Notes: a model not told the origin generated them from the sequence alone. A stretch of 51,379 nt of DNA from an uncultured Pelagibacteraceae bacterium (GCA_902634455.1 CACPKQ010000008.1:1-51379); one strand, 5' to 3'. Counted from the stretch's first letter, positions 1-10,966 are shown. A program made the numbers and translations.

Positions 1-1134
1 TTTTCAAAGTATGGTTTAATTTTATTAAAAAATTCATCTTTAGAACAAGCTATAGAAATAGTCAGGCGTAGAGTTGACGAAATAGGAACAAACGAACCAA
101 ATATTTTAAAAAGAGGAAATGATCGAATTTTAGTTGAACTTCCAGGCTTAGATAATCCAGACAGAATTAAATCCCTGCTTGGCAAAACTGCAAATTTAAC
201 TTTTCAATTTGTTACACAAAACGAAGAAGAATCTTTTGGTACAATTAAACTTCCTTATGAAGATGGAACGGGCGAAGCTATAGTTAGTAAAAGAATTATT
301 TTAAGTGGTGATAATTTAGTTGATGCTAGTCCAAGAATGGATAATGAAATAAATCAAACTGTAGTTACATTTGATTTAGATAGAGTGGGTGCAAAAAAAT
401 TTGGTAAAGCGACTAGTACTGGTGTTGGTAAGAGACTTGCAATTGTTTTAGATGGAAAAATTATAAGTGATCCAGAAATTAGGGAGGCAATAGTTGGTGG
501 TTCTGGACAAATAAGTGGAGATTTTACTTTTCAATCAGCCACAGATCTTGCACTTCTATTAAGATCTGGTGCATTACCCGCACCTTTAAATATAATCGAA
601 GAAAGAACTGTAGGACCTGATCTTGGACAAGATTCTATAGAAGCAGGAATTCTATCATTAATAATCGGTTTTTTCTTAGTAATCATTTATATGATTTACA
701 AATATAGAATTTTTGGAGTTATAGCGAACGTAACTCTTATAACAAATCTATTTTTGTTAGTTGGAATTTTGACATTATTTGAAGCAACTTTAACATTACC
801 TGGAATAGCTGGAATTATTTTAACAGTCGGTATGGCTGTTGATGCAAATGTGCTTATTTTTGAAAGAATTAAAGAAGAAACAAAAACTGAAAAAAACAAA
901 ATAATAGCGTTTGATAGTGGTTATACAAAATCTAGAACTACAATTTTAGATGCCAATATAACTACATTAATAGCAGCTGTAATTCTTTTTTTCATGGGGT
1001 CAGGGCCTGTTAAAGGTTTTTCAGTTACTTTGGCTATAGGTATTTTAACGACCTTATTCACTGTCTATTTTATAGCAAGACTAATAACAGCTATCTATGT
1101 GTTAAAAAATAAAGAAAAGGTTCAAATTATATAA
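1..1134 (+). CDS. secD: Protein translocase subunit SecD (5' end outside window)
   Basis: SecD is the inner-membrane subunit that works with SecF and SecYEG to pull secreted proteins across the membrane using the proton gradient. The reading frame is open from base 1, so the N-terminus lies upstream of the window. The visible part starts in the periplasmic P1 region (RRRVDEIGTNEP, then ELPGLDNP). It continues through the conserved DGKIISDPEIREAIVGGSGQ segment and ends in the membrane half with about five helices, including the GMAVDANVLIFERIKEE motif. An internal ATG at 337 is not the real start, because conserved SecD sequence lies before it. secF follows one base after the stop, the usual secDF arrangement. 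Confidence 0.96.
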   Translation, partial: FSKYGLILLKNSSLEQAIEIVRRRVDEIGTNEPNILKRGNDRILVELPGLDNPDRIKSLLGKTANLTFQFVTQNEEESFGTIKLPYEDGTGEAIVSKRIILSGDNLVDASPRMDNEINQTVVTFDLDRVGAKKFGKATSTGVGKRLAIVLDGKIISDPEIREAIVGGSGQISGDFTFQSATDLALLLRSGALPAPLNIIEERTVGPDLGQDSIEAGILSLIIGFFLVIIYMIYKYRIFGVIANVTLITNLFLLVGILTLFEATLTLPGIAGIILTVGMAVDANVLIFERIKEETKTEKNKIIAFDSGYTKSRTTILDANITTLIAAVILFFMGSGPVKGFSVTLAIGILTTLFTVYFIARLITAIYVLKNKEKVQII

Positions 1135-1135
1135 A

Positions 1136-2032
1136 ATGACCAATATACAATTTAACAAATATTATAAGTTTTTTAATATCCTTTCTTTATCTTTAATATT
1201 AGTTTCACTTATTTTATTGGTTATTAAAGGACTTAATTATGGTGTAGATTTTAAAGGTGGTACCTTAATTGAGCTTAGAACTTCAGAGGAAAATTCAAAT
1301 ATTTCTAAAATAAGAGATTCTTTTAATCAAATGAACTTAGGCGATGTTACAGTCAAACAATTCGGTAATGAAACAGATTTTATAATTAAATTTGAAAAAA
1401 AATCTTTAAATGAATCAAGTTTTATTAAAAATATTAAAAATAAACTATCAAACTCAATTGGAAATGATTTTGACTTTAGAAGAGTAGAGAATGTTGGTCC
1501 TAAAGTTAGTTCAGAACTACTTAGATCTGGAGTTATTGCCATATGTTTATCATTAGCAGCAATGCTTATTTATATATGGATAAGATTTGAGTGGCAGTTT
1601 AGTCTAGGTGCTATTGCAGCAATATTTCATGATGTTATTATAACTTTAGGTATATTTTCATTATTTTCGTTAGAAATAAATCTTTCAATTGTAGCTGCGG
1701 TATTAACAATAGTCGGTTATTCTATGAATGACACAGTTGTTATCTTTGATAGAGTTAGAGAAAATTTAAGAAAACATGCAGATATAAAAATATTTCAACT
1801 AACAAATATCTCTATAAATGAAACTCTATCAAGAACTTTAATAACATCTGCAACTACTTTGTTGGCACTATTATCAATATTTTTTTTCGGTGGAGAGATA
1901 TTAAAAGGATTCTCACTAGCAATGATACTTGGTGTTATTTTTGGAACTTATTCATCTATATATATAGCCAATCCTATATTGATAGTTTTAAAAGTAACTC
2001 AAAAATCTATTGTTAAAGATGAGAAAGAATAG
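1136..2032 (+). CDS. secF: Protein translocase subunit SecF
   Basis: SecF is the partner of SecD in the proton-driven SecDF export motor. The 298 residues are near the usual length of about 300. An N-terminal helix (about residues 12-30) is followed by the family signature GVDFKGGTLIEL, a periplasmic domain to about residue 125, and five helices. These include VGYSMNDTVVIFDRVRENLR, the SecF counterpart of the SecD FERIKEE motif. The ATG lies one base after the secD stop, indicating co-transcription and probably coupled translation. The gene converges on the PuuD-domain gene, with no intergenic space. Confidence 0.97.
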   Translation: MTNIQFNKYYKFFNILSLSLILVSLILLVIKGLNYGVDFKGGTLIELRTSEENSNISKIRDSFNQMNLGDVTVKQFGNETDFIIKFEKKSLNESSFIKNIKNKLSNSIGNDFDFRRVENVGPKVSSELLRSGVIAICLSLAAMLIYIWIRFEWQFSLGAIAAIFHDVIITLGIFSLFSLEINLSIVAAVLTIVGYSMNDTVVIFDRVRENLRKHADIKIFQLTNISINETLSRTLITSATTLLALLSIFFFGGEILKGFSLAMILGVIFGTYSSIYIANPILIVLKVTQKSIVKDEKE

Positions 2033-2635
2033 TTAATATAAATTTTGTGCCGCAACCATTGAAAGTAACATAGGCAATGAAAGAAGTGTATTTATTCTAG
2101 AAGTAATCATAGCTTTTTTTAATGCTGCAGCTTTTTCTTCTGGAGAACATTCAACAATTCCTAAAGCTTTTTTTTGATTTGGCCAAATTATAAACCAAAC
2201 ATTAAAAGCCATTATTAAACCAAGCCACATTCCGATACCGATAGCGGTATATTTACCACCACCATTTCCTATGCCAAGAGTCATTGCTTGATGAACATAT
2301 CCATTTAAGTACGCTACGATCAAACCTGTAATAATTGTTGCTAATGCAGCCCATCTGAACCAAAAAAGTACTGCTGGTGCTATAATTTTAGTAATAGCTG
2401 GTTTTTGATCATCACTGATTTTAGGCATACTTGGTATTTGAACAAAATTTAAGTACCATAGTAAACCAATCCACATAATTCCAGCAAGCACGTGCATATA
2501 TCTAAATAACCAGCTCCAAAATATTGTATCAAAAGCAAATCCCCCGGTAGTGAAAAATAGAAATAAAAATAATAATATAGTTAAAGCTAAAGAAGCGTGT
2601 ATTACTTTTGAAAGTGAGCTAAAAAAATTTCCCAT
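2033..2635 (-). CDS. Integral membrane protein with PuuD-type (urate oxidase N-terminal) domain
   Basis: This 200-residue protein has about five predicted transmembrane helices. The motif RYMHVLAGIMWIGLLWYLNF and a later FNVWFIIWPNQKK stretch match what I know of the PuuD N-terminal membrane domain (PF06181, formerly DUF989). PuuD proteins that oxidise urate carry an extra cytochrome c domain at the C-terminus. This protein ends at QNLY after the last helix and has no CxxCH, so urate oxidation cannot be assumed. His residues in the helices could bind haem (inference). It converges with secF and has 32 bases before uvrA, with which it may share a transcript. Confidence 0.65.
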   Translation of the reverse strand: MGNFFSSLSKVIHASLALTILLFLFLFFTTGGFAFDTIFWSWLFRYMHVLAGIMWIGLLWYLNFVQIPSMPKISDDQKPAITKIIAPAVLFWFRWAALATIITGLIVAYLNGYVHQAMTLGIGNGGGKYTAIGIGMWLGLIMAFNVWFIIWPNQKKALGIVECSPEEKAAALKKAMITSRINTLLSLPMLLSMVAAQNLY

Positions 2636-2667
2636 ACATATTTATATATACTATTTAATTATATTTA

Positions 2668-5547
2668 TTAAGCAATTTTTTTGAATTTATTGCTTAATAA
2701 AGGCTTAATAAATAGACCTGTGTAACTTTGTTTAACGTTACAAATTTCTTCAGGTTTTCCTTCAGCTATTATTTTACCACCATTAATTCCACCTTCTGGG
2801 CCCATATCAATTATATAATCAGCTGTCTTGATCACATCTAGATTATGTTCAATTACCACAACAGAATTTCCTGTCTTAACAAATGTATGAAGAATTTCTA
2901 AAAGTTTTTTTATGTCATCTTGGTGCAAACCCGTGGTAGGTTCATCTAATATATACATAGTTCTTCCTGTAGATCGTTTTGATAATTCCTTAGCAAGTTT
3001 AATTCTTTGTGCTTCTCCACCTGATAAAGTGGTAGCTTGTTGTCCAATCTTTATATATCCTAATCCTACTTTTTTTAACGTTAGTAATTTTGATCTAATA
3101 GTTGAAATATTTTCAAAATATTCACATCCTTCGTCTACTGTCATGTTTAAAACATCAGCTATACTTTTATCTTTATATTTAACTTCTAAAGTTTCTCTAT
3201 TATATCTAGTGCCTTTACACTCATCACATTGAATATAAACATCTGGTAAGAAATGCATTTCATAAGTGATTACACCATCACCCTCACATGCTTCACATCT
3301 ACCTCCCTTTACATTAAAAGAAAATCTTCCAGGTTTGTAACCTCTGCTTTTAGACTCGGGTAAACCTGTAAACCAATCTCTTATTGGTCCAAAAGCTCCA
3401 GTATATGTTGCTGGATTAGATCTTGGAGTACGTCCTATTGGTGATTGATCTATATCAATAACTTTGTCTATAAATTCAATTCCTTTAAATCCTTTAAAAG
3501 GTTTTGGAATTCTTCTTGATTTGTTATTATTTAAAGTTAAATTTAATGCATTATAAAGGGTTTGAAGTATTAAAGTTGATTTTCCACTTCCAGATACACC
3601 TGTTACACAAGTGAAACTACCTAATGGTATTTTTAAATTAACATTTTTTAGATTATTACCAGTAGCTCCATTAATTTGCAAAAACCTCCCATCTTTTGCT
3701 AATCTTCTATTCTTTGGAACTGGTATAAATTCTTTGTGAGATAAATATCGACCAGTAATACTTTTTGAATTATTTAAAATATCCTTGTATGACCCTTGAA
3801 CAACAATTTGGCCACCATTATTACCAGCCTTTGGTCCTAGATCAATAATATGATCTGCGTTTTCCATAGTTTCTGTATCATGCTCAACTACTATTATAGT
3901 ATTACCTAAATCTCTTAATCTTTTTAAAGCATTGATAAGTTTAATATTATCTTTTTGATGAAGACCTATGGAAGGTTCATCCAAAACATACAAAACACCA
4001 GTTAAACCAGAACCTATTTGAGATGCTAATCTTATACGCTGCGATTCACCACCAGATAAAGTTCCTGACTCTCTAGATAGAGTTAAATATTCCAATCCTA
4101 CATTTAATAAAAAATCCAATCTTTCATTTATTTCTTTCAAAATATGTTCGGCTATTTTAAATCTTCTTTCATCTAAATTGGATTCTAAGGATTTAAACCA
4201 TTTTCTAGACTCATAAATAGATTTTTCTGAAACTTCACTAATATTTAAATTATCGATTTTAATACACAAAGCTTCATCTTTAAGTCTATAACCTTTGCAA
4301 CTATCACATTTTGTATCTGATTGATATTGACTTATTTCATCTCTCATCCAGTCACTATCGGTTTCTAGATATCTTCTTTCTAAATTATTAACCACACCTT
4401 CAAATGTTTTCTTTGGTGTAGTATATTTTTCATAACCATCGTCATAAGTAAATTGAATTTCATCATCATCTGAACCAAATAAAATTATATTTTGAATTTT
4501 TTTTGGTAATTTTTTCCAAGGATCATTTAAAGAAAATTTATAATGTCTTGCTATAGAGGATAAGGTTTGAGCATAATACAAAGACGTAGATTTTGACCAT
4601 GGTTCTATTGCACCATCGGCTATACTTTTTTTATCGTTAGGAACAACTAAGTTAGGATCGATATTTAATTTTATTCCTATGCCTTCACATTCTTCACAAG
4701 CGCCGTATGGACTATTAAAAGAAAATAACCTTGGTTCAATTTCTTCAATTGTAAATCCACTTTCCGGACATGCAAATTTTGTTGAAAATATTATTTTTTC
4801 AGTTTTTCTATATTTAGCTGGCAAAGTTTCATTTTCATATTCAACGAATAATAAACCATTTGAAATATTAATCGATGTTTCAACTGATTCAGCTAATCTA
4901 TTTCCAAGAGATGAATTAATTACAATTCTGTCTACTAGAATTGATATATCATGTTTAATTTTCTTATTTAATAGTGGAACTTTATCAATATCATAAAGTT
5001 GATCATCTACTTTAGCTTTTCTAAAACCTCTTTTTTTAAAATTTAATATTTCTTTTTTATATTCACCCTTTCTACCTCTAACTATAGGAGCATATAAATA
5101 AATAGTGGATTTTTTTGGGAGTTCTTTTATTTTATCTACAATTTGACTTACCGTTTGAGATTCGATTGGCTTTCCTGTAAAAGGTGAATAAGGTATTCCT
5201 GCTCTAGCGAACAATACTCTCATATAATCATATATTTCTGTTACTGTAGCTACTGTAGATCGTGGATTTTTTGATGTGTTTTTTTGTTCTATAGATATAG
5301 CTGGACTTAATCCTTCTATTAAATCAACATTGGGTTTTTTCATTTTGTCTAAAAACTGTCTTGCATATGCAGATAAACTTTCCACATATCTTCTTTGACC
5401 TTCGGCATATATAGTGTCAAATGCTAAAGATGATTTTCCTGAGCCCGAAAGACCTGTTATTACAATAAATTTATCCTTTGGTATTTCCAAAGAAATATTC
5501 TTTAAATTGTGTTCTTTTGCCCCTTTAATAACTATCTTTTTAAGCAT
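2668..5547 (-). CDS. uvrA: Excinuclease ABC subunit UvrA
   Basis: UvrA is the damage-recognition ATPase of nucleotide excision repair and loads UvrB at distorted DNA. The 959 residues are full length for the family. Two ABC modules are visible: a first Walker A ([14 protein letters not shown], about residue 31), paired signatures [14 protein letters not shown] and [14 protein letters not shown], a second Walker A ([14 protein letters not shown]), and Walker B stretches reading [11 protein letters not shown] and [11 protein letters not shown]. Cys clusters CPESG...CEECEG and CEACEGDG...CDECKG are the zinc modules. It is divergent from ssb, with 88 bases between the starts, a common uvrA/ssb arrangement. 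Confidence 0.98.
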   Translation of the reverse strand: MLKKIVIKGAKEHNLKNISLEIPKDKFIVITGLSGSGKSSLAFDTIYAEGQRRYVESLSAYARQFLDKMKKPNVDLIEGLSPAISIEQKNTSKNPRSTVATVTEIYDYMRVLFARAGIPYSPFTGKPIESQTVSQIVDKIKELPKKSTIYLYAPIVRGRKGEYKKEILNFKKRGFRKAKVDDQLYDIDKVPLLNKKIKHDISILVDRIVINSSLGNRLAESVETSINISNGLLFVEYENETLPAKYRKTEKIIFSTKFACPESGFTIEEIEPRLFSFNSPYGACEECEGIGIKLNIDPNLVVPNDKKSIADGAIEPWSKSTSLYYAQTLSSIARHYKFSLNDPWKKLPKKIQNIILFGSDDDEIQFTYDDGYEKYTTPKKTFEGVVNNLERRYLETDSDWMRDEISQYQSDTKCDSCKGYRLKDEALCIKIDNLNISEVSEKSIYESRKWFKSLESNLDERRFKIAEHILKEINERLDFLLNVGLEYLTLSRESGTLSGGESQRIRLASQIGSGLTGVLYVLDEPSIGLHQKDNIKLINALKRLRDLGNTIIVVEHDTETMENADHIIDLGPKAGNNGGQIVVQGSYKDILNNSKSITGRYLSHKEFIPVPKNRRLAKDGRFLQINGATGNNLKNVNLKIPLGSFTCVTGVSGSGKSTLILQTLYNALNLTLNNNKSRRIPKPFKGFKGIEFIDKVIDIDQSPIGRTPRSNPATYTGAFGPIRDWFTGLPESKSRGYKPGRFSFNVKGGRCEACEGDGVITYEMHFLPDVYIQCDECKGTRYNRETLEVKYKDKSIADVLNMTVDEGCEYFENISTIRSKLLTLKKVGLGYIKIGQQATTLSGGEAQRIKLAKELSKRSTGRTMYILDEPTTGLHQDDIKKLLEILHTFVKTGNSVVVIEHNLDVIKTADYIIDMGPEGGINGGKIIAEGKPEEICNVKQSYTGLFIKPLLSNKFKKIA

Positions 5548-5635
5548 AATTTTTCTTGCTTTAAATTAATAAAATACATATTCAACTAAATTTGTGTTAT
5601 ATATATATAAATCATTTCAATTTAATTAAAATATT

Positions 5636-6085
5636 ATGGCTGGAAGTTTAAATAAAGTATTATTAATTGGTCGTTTAGGCGCAGATCCTGAAATTAAACA
5701 AATGGTAAATGGCAAAAATGTTGCAAGAATTAGCTTAGCAACAAGCCAAACTTGGAAAGATAAAAATACTGGTGAAAAAAAAGAAAAAACCGAATGGCAC
5801 AGGATTGTTGTTTTTAACGAGGGTTTAGTAAATGTTATACAGCAATATTTAAAAAAAGGTTCCCAGATTTATATTGAGGGTCAATTAAGCACGCGTAAAT
5901 GGAAAGATGAAAAAACAGGTCAGGATAAGTACTCTACAGAAGTAATTTTACAAGGATTTAATTCTACTTTAACTATGCTTGGCGGACCAAACCAAAATAC
6001 TATTTCATCACAAGAAAACAAACAAAGTTTTGATGAAACTCCTAATTCACCTCAAAATGATTTAGATGATGATATTCCTTTTTAA
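5636..6085 (+). CDS. ssb: Single-stranded DNA-binding protein
   Basis: SSB coats single-stranded DNA during replication, repair and recombination and recruits partners through its C-terminal tip. The OB fold occupies about residues 1-110, beginning [19 protein letters not shown] and including [21 protein letters not shown] short flexible linker leads to the acidic tip DLDDDIPF, the canonical protein-docking end. The length of 149 residues is normal, with a shorter linker than in enterobacteria. gyrA begins five bases after the stop, so the two probably share a transcript driven from the AT-rich 88-base gap shared with uvrA. Confidence 0.97.
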   Translation: MAGSLNKVLLIGRLGADPEIKQMVNGKNVARISLATSQTWKDKNTGEKKEKTEWHRIVVFNEGLVNVIQQYLKKGSQIYIEGQLSTRKWKDEKTGQDKYSTEVILQGFNSTLTMLGGPNQNTISSQENKQSFDETPNSPQNDLDDDIPF

Positions 6086-6090
6086 TTTTT

Positions 6091-8670
6091 ATGCAAAAAG
6101 ACCAGCCTTATAGAGAAAAAAATATAAAGCCAATAACAATGTATGATGAGATGAGCTCATCATATTTATCTTATGCTATGAGCGTTATAATTAGTAGGGC
6201 GCTTCCTGATGTAAGAGATGGATTAAAACCTGTTCACAGAAGAATAATATATGCCATGCACAAAGGTGGTTTTGATTGGTCAAAACAATATAGAAAATCC
6301 GCAAGAATTGTCGGAGATGTTATTGGAAAGTATCACCCGCACGGAGATCAGGCAGTTTATGATGCTTTAGTTAGGATGGTTCAAGATTTTTCAATGAGCT
6401 CTCCTCTTATAGATGGCCAGGGTAATTTTGGATCAATAGATGGTGATCCGCCTGCAGCAATGAGATATACTGAAACAAGATTATCAAAAATTTCACAATA
6501 TCTAACTGAAGATATTGAAAAAAATACAGTAACTTTTAAAAGTAATTACGATGAAACAGAGATTGAACCATCTGTATTACCAGCGCAATTTCCTAATTTA
6601 TTAGTTAATGGTGCTGGTGGAATAGCTGTTGGAATGGCAACAAGCATACCTCCGCATAACCTAGGTGAAGTAATTAATGGCTCTCTTGCTTTAATAAACA
6701 ATAAAGACATTAAAATAAGCGAACTTATGAAACATATACCAGGTCCTGATTTTCCAACAGGTGGAATAATTATTGGTAAAGATATAATTAAACAAGGTTA
6801 TAAAACTGGCAGAGGTTCATTTAAAGTTAGAGGAGAAATTAATGTTGAAAATTTGAAAAATGGTAGGGATAGATTGGTAATTACCTCAATACCTTATCAA
6901 ATCAATAAGTCTGTTCTTAATGAAAAAATAGCTGAATTAGTCAGAGAAAAAAAGATAGAAGGTGTAAAAGATATCAGAGATGAATCTAATAGAGAAGGTA
7001 TAAGAGTTGCAATTGATTTAAGAAACAATGTCGAGCCAGAAACTATAAGAAGACAACTTTTTAAATATACTTCAATAGAAAGTTCTTTTAGTTTCAATAC
7101 TTTAGCTATAGTTGATAAAAAACCAAAAATTTGCAATTTAAAAGAGTTTATAGAAAATTTTCTTAAATTTAGAGAAAATGTTGTAATTAAAAGAACTAAA
7201 TTTGATCTAAAAAAAGCAGAAGATAGGGCGCATGTATTAATTGGTCTATCTGTTGCAGTAGAAAATATAGATAAAGTTATAAAAATAATTAAATCTTCTA
7301 AAACACCCGATGAAGCAAAAAAACTATTGTTAAAAAGCAAATGGAAAATTAATAAATCAATTAAATTAATTAAGTTAATTGAAAATAATAAATCTAAAGG
7401 TTTATATAATTTAACATCACAGCAAGTTAACTCAATATTAGAACTTAGATTGCAAAAGTTAACAACTTTAGGAATTAATGAAATAGATAATGAGATTAAA
7501 AAATTATCAGATTTAATTACTAAATATAAAAAAATAATTAATTCAAAAAAAGAATTATTTAAAGTAATCAGTGATGAACTAAAATTTATCAAAGAAAAAT
7601 TTTCTAAACCTAGAAGAACACAAATTATCGATGCTGTTTTAAATTATGATATCGAAGAAACAATACAAAAAGAAAATGTTATAATAACAGTTACATTGCA
7701 AGGTTATATAAAAAGAGGTGCATTAAGCAGTGTTAAACAGCAAAAAAGAGGTGGTAAGGGTAAAACTGGTATTAAAACTAGAGATGAAGATTCTGTTGTT
7801 CAAACTTTGTCAGTTAATACTCACACACAAGTTCTTTTTTTTTCAACAGAAGGTTTAGTTTATAGAATAAAGGCATGGAAAATACCGGAAGGTTCACCTT
7901 CATCAAAAGGCAAATCATTATTTAATATACTGCCTTTAAAAAGTCATCAATCAGTTAGTTCGATAATGCCGTACCCAGATGATTCATCTAATACTAATGG
8001 AATGCATATTATTTTTGCCACTTCTAATGGTAAAATAAGAAAAAACGATTTAAAAGATTTTTCATCTATAAACACTTCAGGTAAAATCGCAATGAAACTT
8101 GACACCAATGACAAGATTATTGGTGTTAAAATATGCAAAGATGATCAGGATATTATTCTAAGCACAAGACATGGTAAGTGTATTAGATTTGAGGCAAAAA
8201 AACTTAGAGTATTTAAAGGTAGATCTTCAAAAGGAATAAGAGGAATTAACTTAAAGGATGGAGATTCAATAGTTTCACTATCAATAACCGATCATGATAA
8301 ATCAAAAAATAATAATAAATTAAATAAAAATGATAAATCTGAAAAGATAGCAAAAGAAAAATTCATACTATCAATAACTGAAAATGGATATGGAAAAAGA
8401 ACCTCTCATTATGATTTTAGAGTAACAAATAGAGGAGGAAAGGGAATTATTGGTATAGTTAACTCTGTAAGAAATGGAAATGTTTCATCCTCTTTTCCTG
8501 TTAATGAGGGAGATGATATATTAATTTCAACTAATAAAGGAAGGGTAATAAGAACAGCAGTAAAAGAAATTAGAATTGCTGGAAGAAACACCCAAGGCGT
8601 TAGAATAATTAAATTATCTGGCGATGAAAAAGTTGTATCTTCAATAAAAATTGAAGATAATTTAAAATAA
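6091..8670 (+). CDS. gyrA: DNA gyrase subunit A
   Basis: GyrA cuts and rejoins DNA during ATP-driven negative supercoiling with GyrB. The catalytic tyrosine is Tyr126 in AAMRYTETR. The C-terminal DNA-wrapping propeller carries a GyrA-box-like [10 protein letters not shown], which marks this as GyrA and not ParC. At the quinolone contact region ([16 protein letters not shown]) the residue aligned with E. coli Ser83 is Gln87, while the Asp87 equivalent is kept as Asp91. The 859-residue length is normal. A Lys/Asn-rich insert (about residues 735-750) sits between propeller blades. The stop overlaps the coaD start (TAATG), indicating coupling. Confidence 0.97.
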   Translation: MQKDQPYREKNIKPITMYDEMSSSYLSYAMSVIISRALPDVRDGLKPVHRRIIYAMHKGGFDWSKQYRKSARIVGDVIGKYHPHGDQAVYDALVRMVQDFSMSSPLIDGQGNFGSIDGDPPAAMRYTETRLSKISQYLTEDIEKNTVTFKSNYDETEIEPSVLPAQFPNLLVNGAGGIAVGMATSIPPHNLGEVINGSLALINNKDIKISELMKHIPGPDFPTGGIIIGKDIIKQGYKTGRGSFKVRGEINVENLKNGRDRLVITSIPYQINKSVLNEKIAELVREKKIEGVKDIRDESNREGIRVAIDLRNNVEPETIRRQLFKYTSIESSFSFNTLAIVDKKPKICNLKEFIENFLKFRENVVIKRTKFDLKKAEDRAHVLIGLSVAVENIDKVIKIIKSSKTPDEAKKLLLKSKWKINKSIKLIKLIENNKSKGLYNLTSQQVNSILELRLQKLTTLGINEIDNEIKKLSDLITKYKKIINSKKELFKVISDELKFIKEKFSKPRRTQIIDAVLNYDIEETIQKENVIITVTLQGYIKRGALSSVKQQKRGGKGKTGIKTRDEDSVVQTLSVNTHTQVLFFSTEGLVYRIKAWKIPEGSPSSKGKSLFNILPLKSHQSVSSIMPYPDDSSNTNGMHIIFATSNGKIRKNDLKDFSSINTSGKIAMKLDTNDKIIGVKICKDDQDIILSTRHGKCIRFEAKKLRVFKGRSSKGIRGINLKDGDSIVSLSITDHDKSKNNNKLNKNDKSEKIAKEKFILSITENGYGKRTSHYDFRVTNRGGKGIIGIVNSVRNGNVSSSFPVNEGDDILISTNKGRVIRTAVKEIRIAGRNTQGVRIIKLSGDEKVVSSIKIEDNLK

Positions 8671-9164
8671 TGAAAAAAATAGCAATTTATCCAGGAACAT
8701 TTGATCCAATTACTTACGGACATATAGATGTTATAAAAAAAGCTTTTAAAGTAGTTGATAAAATTATTATAGCTATTTCTGAAAAAAACAAAAAAGAACA
8801 TCTTTTTTTATCCGATGAAAGAGTTGAAATAGTTAAAAATGCTTTATTTAAAGATCTAAATTTTAAAAAAAATAAAATCTTAGTAGTACCTTTTAGTATT
8901 TTAACAACTAATCTTTGTAAAAAATATAAATCAAATATTATACTTAGAGGTTTGAGAGCAGTTTCAGATTTTGAATATGAATTTCAATTAGCTGAAATGA
9001 ATAGAAAATTAAATCCCACTATAGAAACAATTTTTTTAATGTCAGATGTAAAAAATCAAATTATTTCTTCAAGATTAATTAAAGAAATAATTGAGCTTAA
9101 AGGTGATATAAGAAAATTTACAACAAAAAGTACAGTTAAAGCATTAAAAAAAAAGTATGAATAA
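8670..9164 (+). CDS. coaD: Phosphopantetheine adenylyltransferase
   Basis: CoaD makes dephospho-CoA from 4'-phosphopantetheine and ATP, the penultimate step of coenzyme A synthesis, in the cytoplasm. The protein opens with the nucleotidyltransferase signature YPGTFDPITYGH (the T/HxGH motif). It also has LRGLRAVSDFEYEFQLAEMN and the C-terminal ISSRLIKEI, corresponding to the ISSTxxR region. The 164-residue length matches the family. The ATG overlaps the gyrA stop by one base, and the end overlaps the next gene by 8 bases. Confidence 0.96.
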   Translation: MKKIAIYPGTFDPITYGHIDVIKKAFKVVDKIIIAISEKNKKEHLFLSDERVEIVKNALFKDLNFKKNKILVVPFSILTTNLCKKYKSNIILRGLRAVSDFEYEFQLAEMNRKLNPTIETIFLMSDVKNQIISSRLIKEIIELKGDIRKFTTKSTVKALKKKYE

Positions 9165-9717
9165 TTTTTTTAACAAATTAATTATATTATTTATATTGGT
9201 ATATCCAAACAATATAACAGCAAAGGAGAATGTTATGATACTTAAGTTAAAAGATGGTAATGTTAAAATTAAATTATTTCCTGATGTGGCGCCCAATCAT
9301 GTGGAAAGAATAAAAAAATTAGCTGACGAAGGAAAATATGATAATGTTGTTTTTCACAGAGTAATTGAAGGTTTTATGGCTCAGACTGGTGATGTTAAGT
9401 TTGGAAATTCTTCATCCGCTAACTATAATTTACAAAGTGCTGGAACAGGCGGATCTGATTTACCTGATTTAAAATCTGAATTTAGCGATTTGCCTCATGA
9501 TAGAGGTACAGTTTCAATGGCGAGATCAAATGATCCAAATAGTGCCAATAGTCAATTTTTTATTTGTTTTGAACCAGCCCCTTTTTTAGACAGAAATTAT
9601 ACAGTCTTTGGTAAAGTTATTGAAGGAATGGAATTTGTAGATAAGATAAAAAAAGGTGAGGGTTCTAACGGATCTGTATTAAATCCTGATAAAATTATTA
9701 GTTTTAAATCTGAGTAG
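9157..9717 (+). CDS. Cyclophilin-type peptidyl-prolyl cis-trans isomerase with signal sequence
   Basis: Cyclophilins speed up cis-trans isomerisation of prolyl bonds during folding. The core runs from about residue 27, with catalytic-site motifs FHRVIEGFMAQTGD, SMARSNDPNSANSQFFICF and a C-terminal NYTVFGKVIEGM. The first 22 residues form a hydrophobic segment ending near TAKEN that looks like a signal peptide, so export to the periplasm is likely. An alternative ATG at residue 27 (MILKLKDGNV) would give a cytosolic form. The start used here overlaps coaD by 8 bases, as expected in this compact genome. It is a PpiA/PpiB relative, and I cannot decide which. Confidence 0.9.
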   Translation: MNNFFNKLIILFILVYPNNITAKENVMILKLKDGNVKIKLFPDVAPNHVERIKKLADEGKYDNVVFHRVIEGFMAQTGDVKFGNSSSANYNLQSAGTGGSDLPDLKSEFSDLPHDRGTVSMARSNDPNSANSQFFICFEPAPFLDRNYTVFGKVIEGMEFVDKIKKGEGSNGSVLNPDKIISFKSE

Positions 9718-9729
9718 ATTTAAAATTTA

Positions 9730-10842
9730 ATGAAAACAAAAAAATTTAAATTTAAGTTAATTAAAACCAGTAATAATGCAAGACTAGGAATTATAAATAC
9801 TAGTAGAGGTAAAATTCATACACCAGCTTTTATGCCTGTAGGAACTCAGGCTACCGTTAAAGGTGCTTTTATTAAAGATATAATTAAAGCGAAATCTGAA
9901 ATTATCTTATCAAACACATATCATTTAATGATAAGACCAGGCGTTAAAAGAATTCGAAAAGCTGGTGGTATACACAAATTTATGAATTGTAATTTACCTA
10001 TTTTAACAGACTCCGGTGGTTTTCAGGTTATGTCTCTTTCAAAACTAAATATAATTGATAGAGAAAAAGGTGCTATTTTTAAATCTCACGTTGATGGAAA
10101 AAAATTTATTTTGAGTCCAGAAGAAAGCATTAGAATTCAAAAATCTTTAGATTCAGATATTTTAATGGTTATGGATGAATGTCCTAAAAAAACTAATGAT
10201 TATAAAAAAATACAAAATTCAATGGATTTATCAATATATTGGGCTTCAAGATCTAAAAAAGCTTTTGGAAAGGATTCTAAAAAAGCACTTTTCGGTATAG
10301 TACAAGGAGGTTTGTTTAAAGATCTAAGAATAAAATCATTGAATGCTTTGATGAAAATTGGATTTGATGGTTATGCCTTAGGAGGATTGGCAGTTGGTGA
10401 GTTACAAAATGAAATGTTTGAAGTTTTGGAAAATATTACTCCAGAAATGCCTCAAAATAAACCAAGATATTTAATGGGTGTTGGCACTCCTTCAGATATT
10501 TTGGGATCTGTTAAAAGAGGTATCGATATGTTTGACTGTGTTATGCCTACAAGGTCTGGTAGGACGGGTTTGGCTTTTACTTGGAAAGGTAGAATTAATA
10601 TTAGAAATTCTAAATATAAAAATGATAATACCCCACTAGATACAAATACAACAAACTTTGATTTAAATAAATATTCGAAAAATTATTTAAATCATCTTTT
10701 TAATACAAATGAAATGTTGGGATCTATGCTTCTTACCTTAAATAATATCAATTTTTATCAAGAGCTTATGTTATCAATTAGAAAAAATATTAAAAGAGGT
10801 ACTTTTTCAAAGTTTCATGACAAATATATTAATATCCTATAA
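9730..10842 (+). CDS. tgt: Queuine tRNA-ribosyltransferase (TGT) lacking the zinc cysteines
   Basis: TGT swaps guanine-34 for preQ1 in tRNAs with GUN anticodons, a step of queuosine synthesis. The TIM-barrel core is intact: general base Asp94 in LTDSGGFQVMS, GIVQGG, the GGLAVGE loop, and nucleophile Asp269 in MFDCVMPTR. In well-studied bacterial TGTs the C-terminal zinc site has a CxCxxC plus a later His. Here the aligned positions are Thr306, Asn308 and Leu311, with only His322 kept (NHL). The surrounding NYLNHLF...NEMLG and NFYQELM blocks still align, so this is ligand loss, not truncation. The length of 370 residues is normal. Confidence 0.95.
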   Translation: MKTKKFKFKLIKTSNNARLGIINTSRGKIHTPAFMPVGTQATVKGAFIKDIIKAKSEIILSNTYHLMIRPGVKRIRKAGGIHKFMNCNLPILTDSGGFQVMSLSKLNIIDREKGAIFKSHVDGKKFILSPEESIRIQKSLDSDILMVMDECPKKTNDYKKIQNSMDLSIYWASRSKKAFGKDSKKALFGIVQGGLFKDLRIKSLNALMKIGFDGYALGGLAVGELQNEMFEVLENITPEMPQNKPRYLMGVGTPSDILGSVKRGIDMFDCVMPTRSGRTGLAFTWKGRINIRNSKYKNDNTPLDTNTTNFDLNKYSKNYLNHLFNTNEMLGSMLLTLNNINFYQELMLSIRKNIKRGTFSKFHDKYINIL

Positions 10843-10852
10843 TTTTTTACAA

Positions 10853-10880
10853 TTGATTAAATAATAAAAAAGAATATAAG
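10853..10880 (+). promoter_or_regulatory. Probable promoter of tRNA-Lys
   Basis: TTGATT at 10853-10858 and TATAAG at 10875-10880 are separated by 16 bases and match sigma-70 -35 and -10 elements well. The expected start point is about 10887, a few bases before the mature tRNA 5' end at 10891. Identified by eye only. The surrounding DNA is AT-rich, so chance matches are possible. Confidence 0.5.
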
Positions 10881-10890
10881 AAACTTCATC

Positions 10891-10966
<76 letters not shown>

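Noticed and set aside
6897-7592. 231-residue frame opposite gyrA
   Set aside because: Antisense to a conserved gyrA region, Leu/Ser/Phe-rich from reverse-complemented Lys/Glu/Asn codons, no recognisable family.
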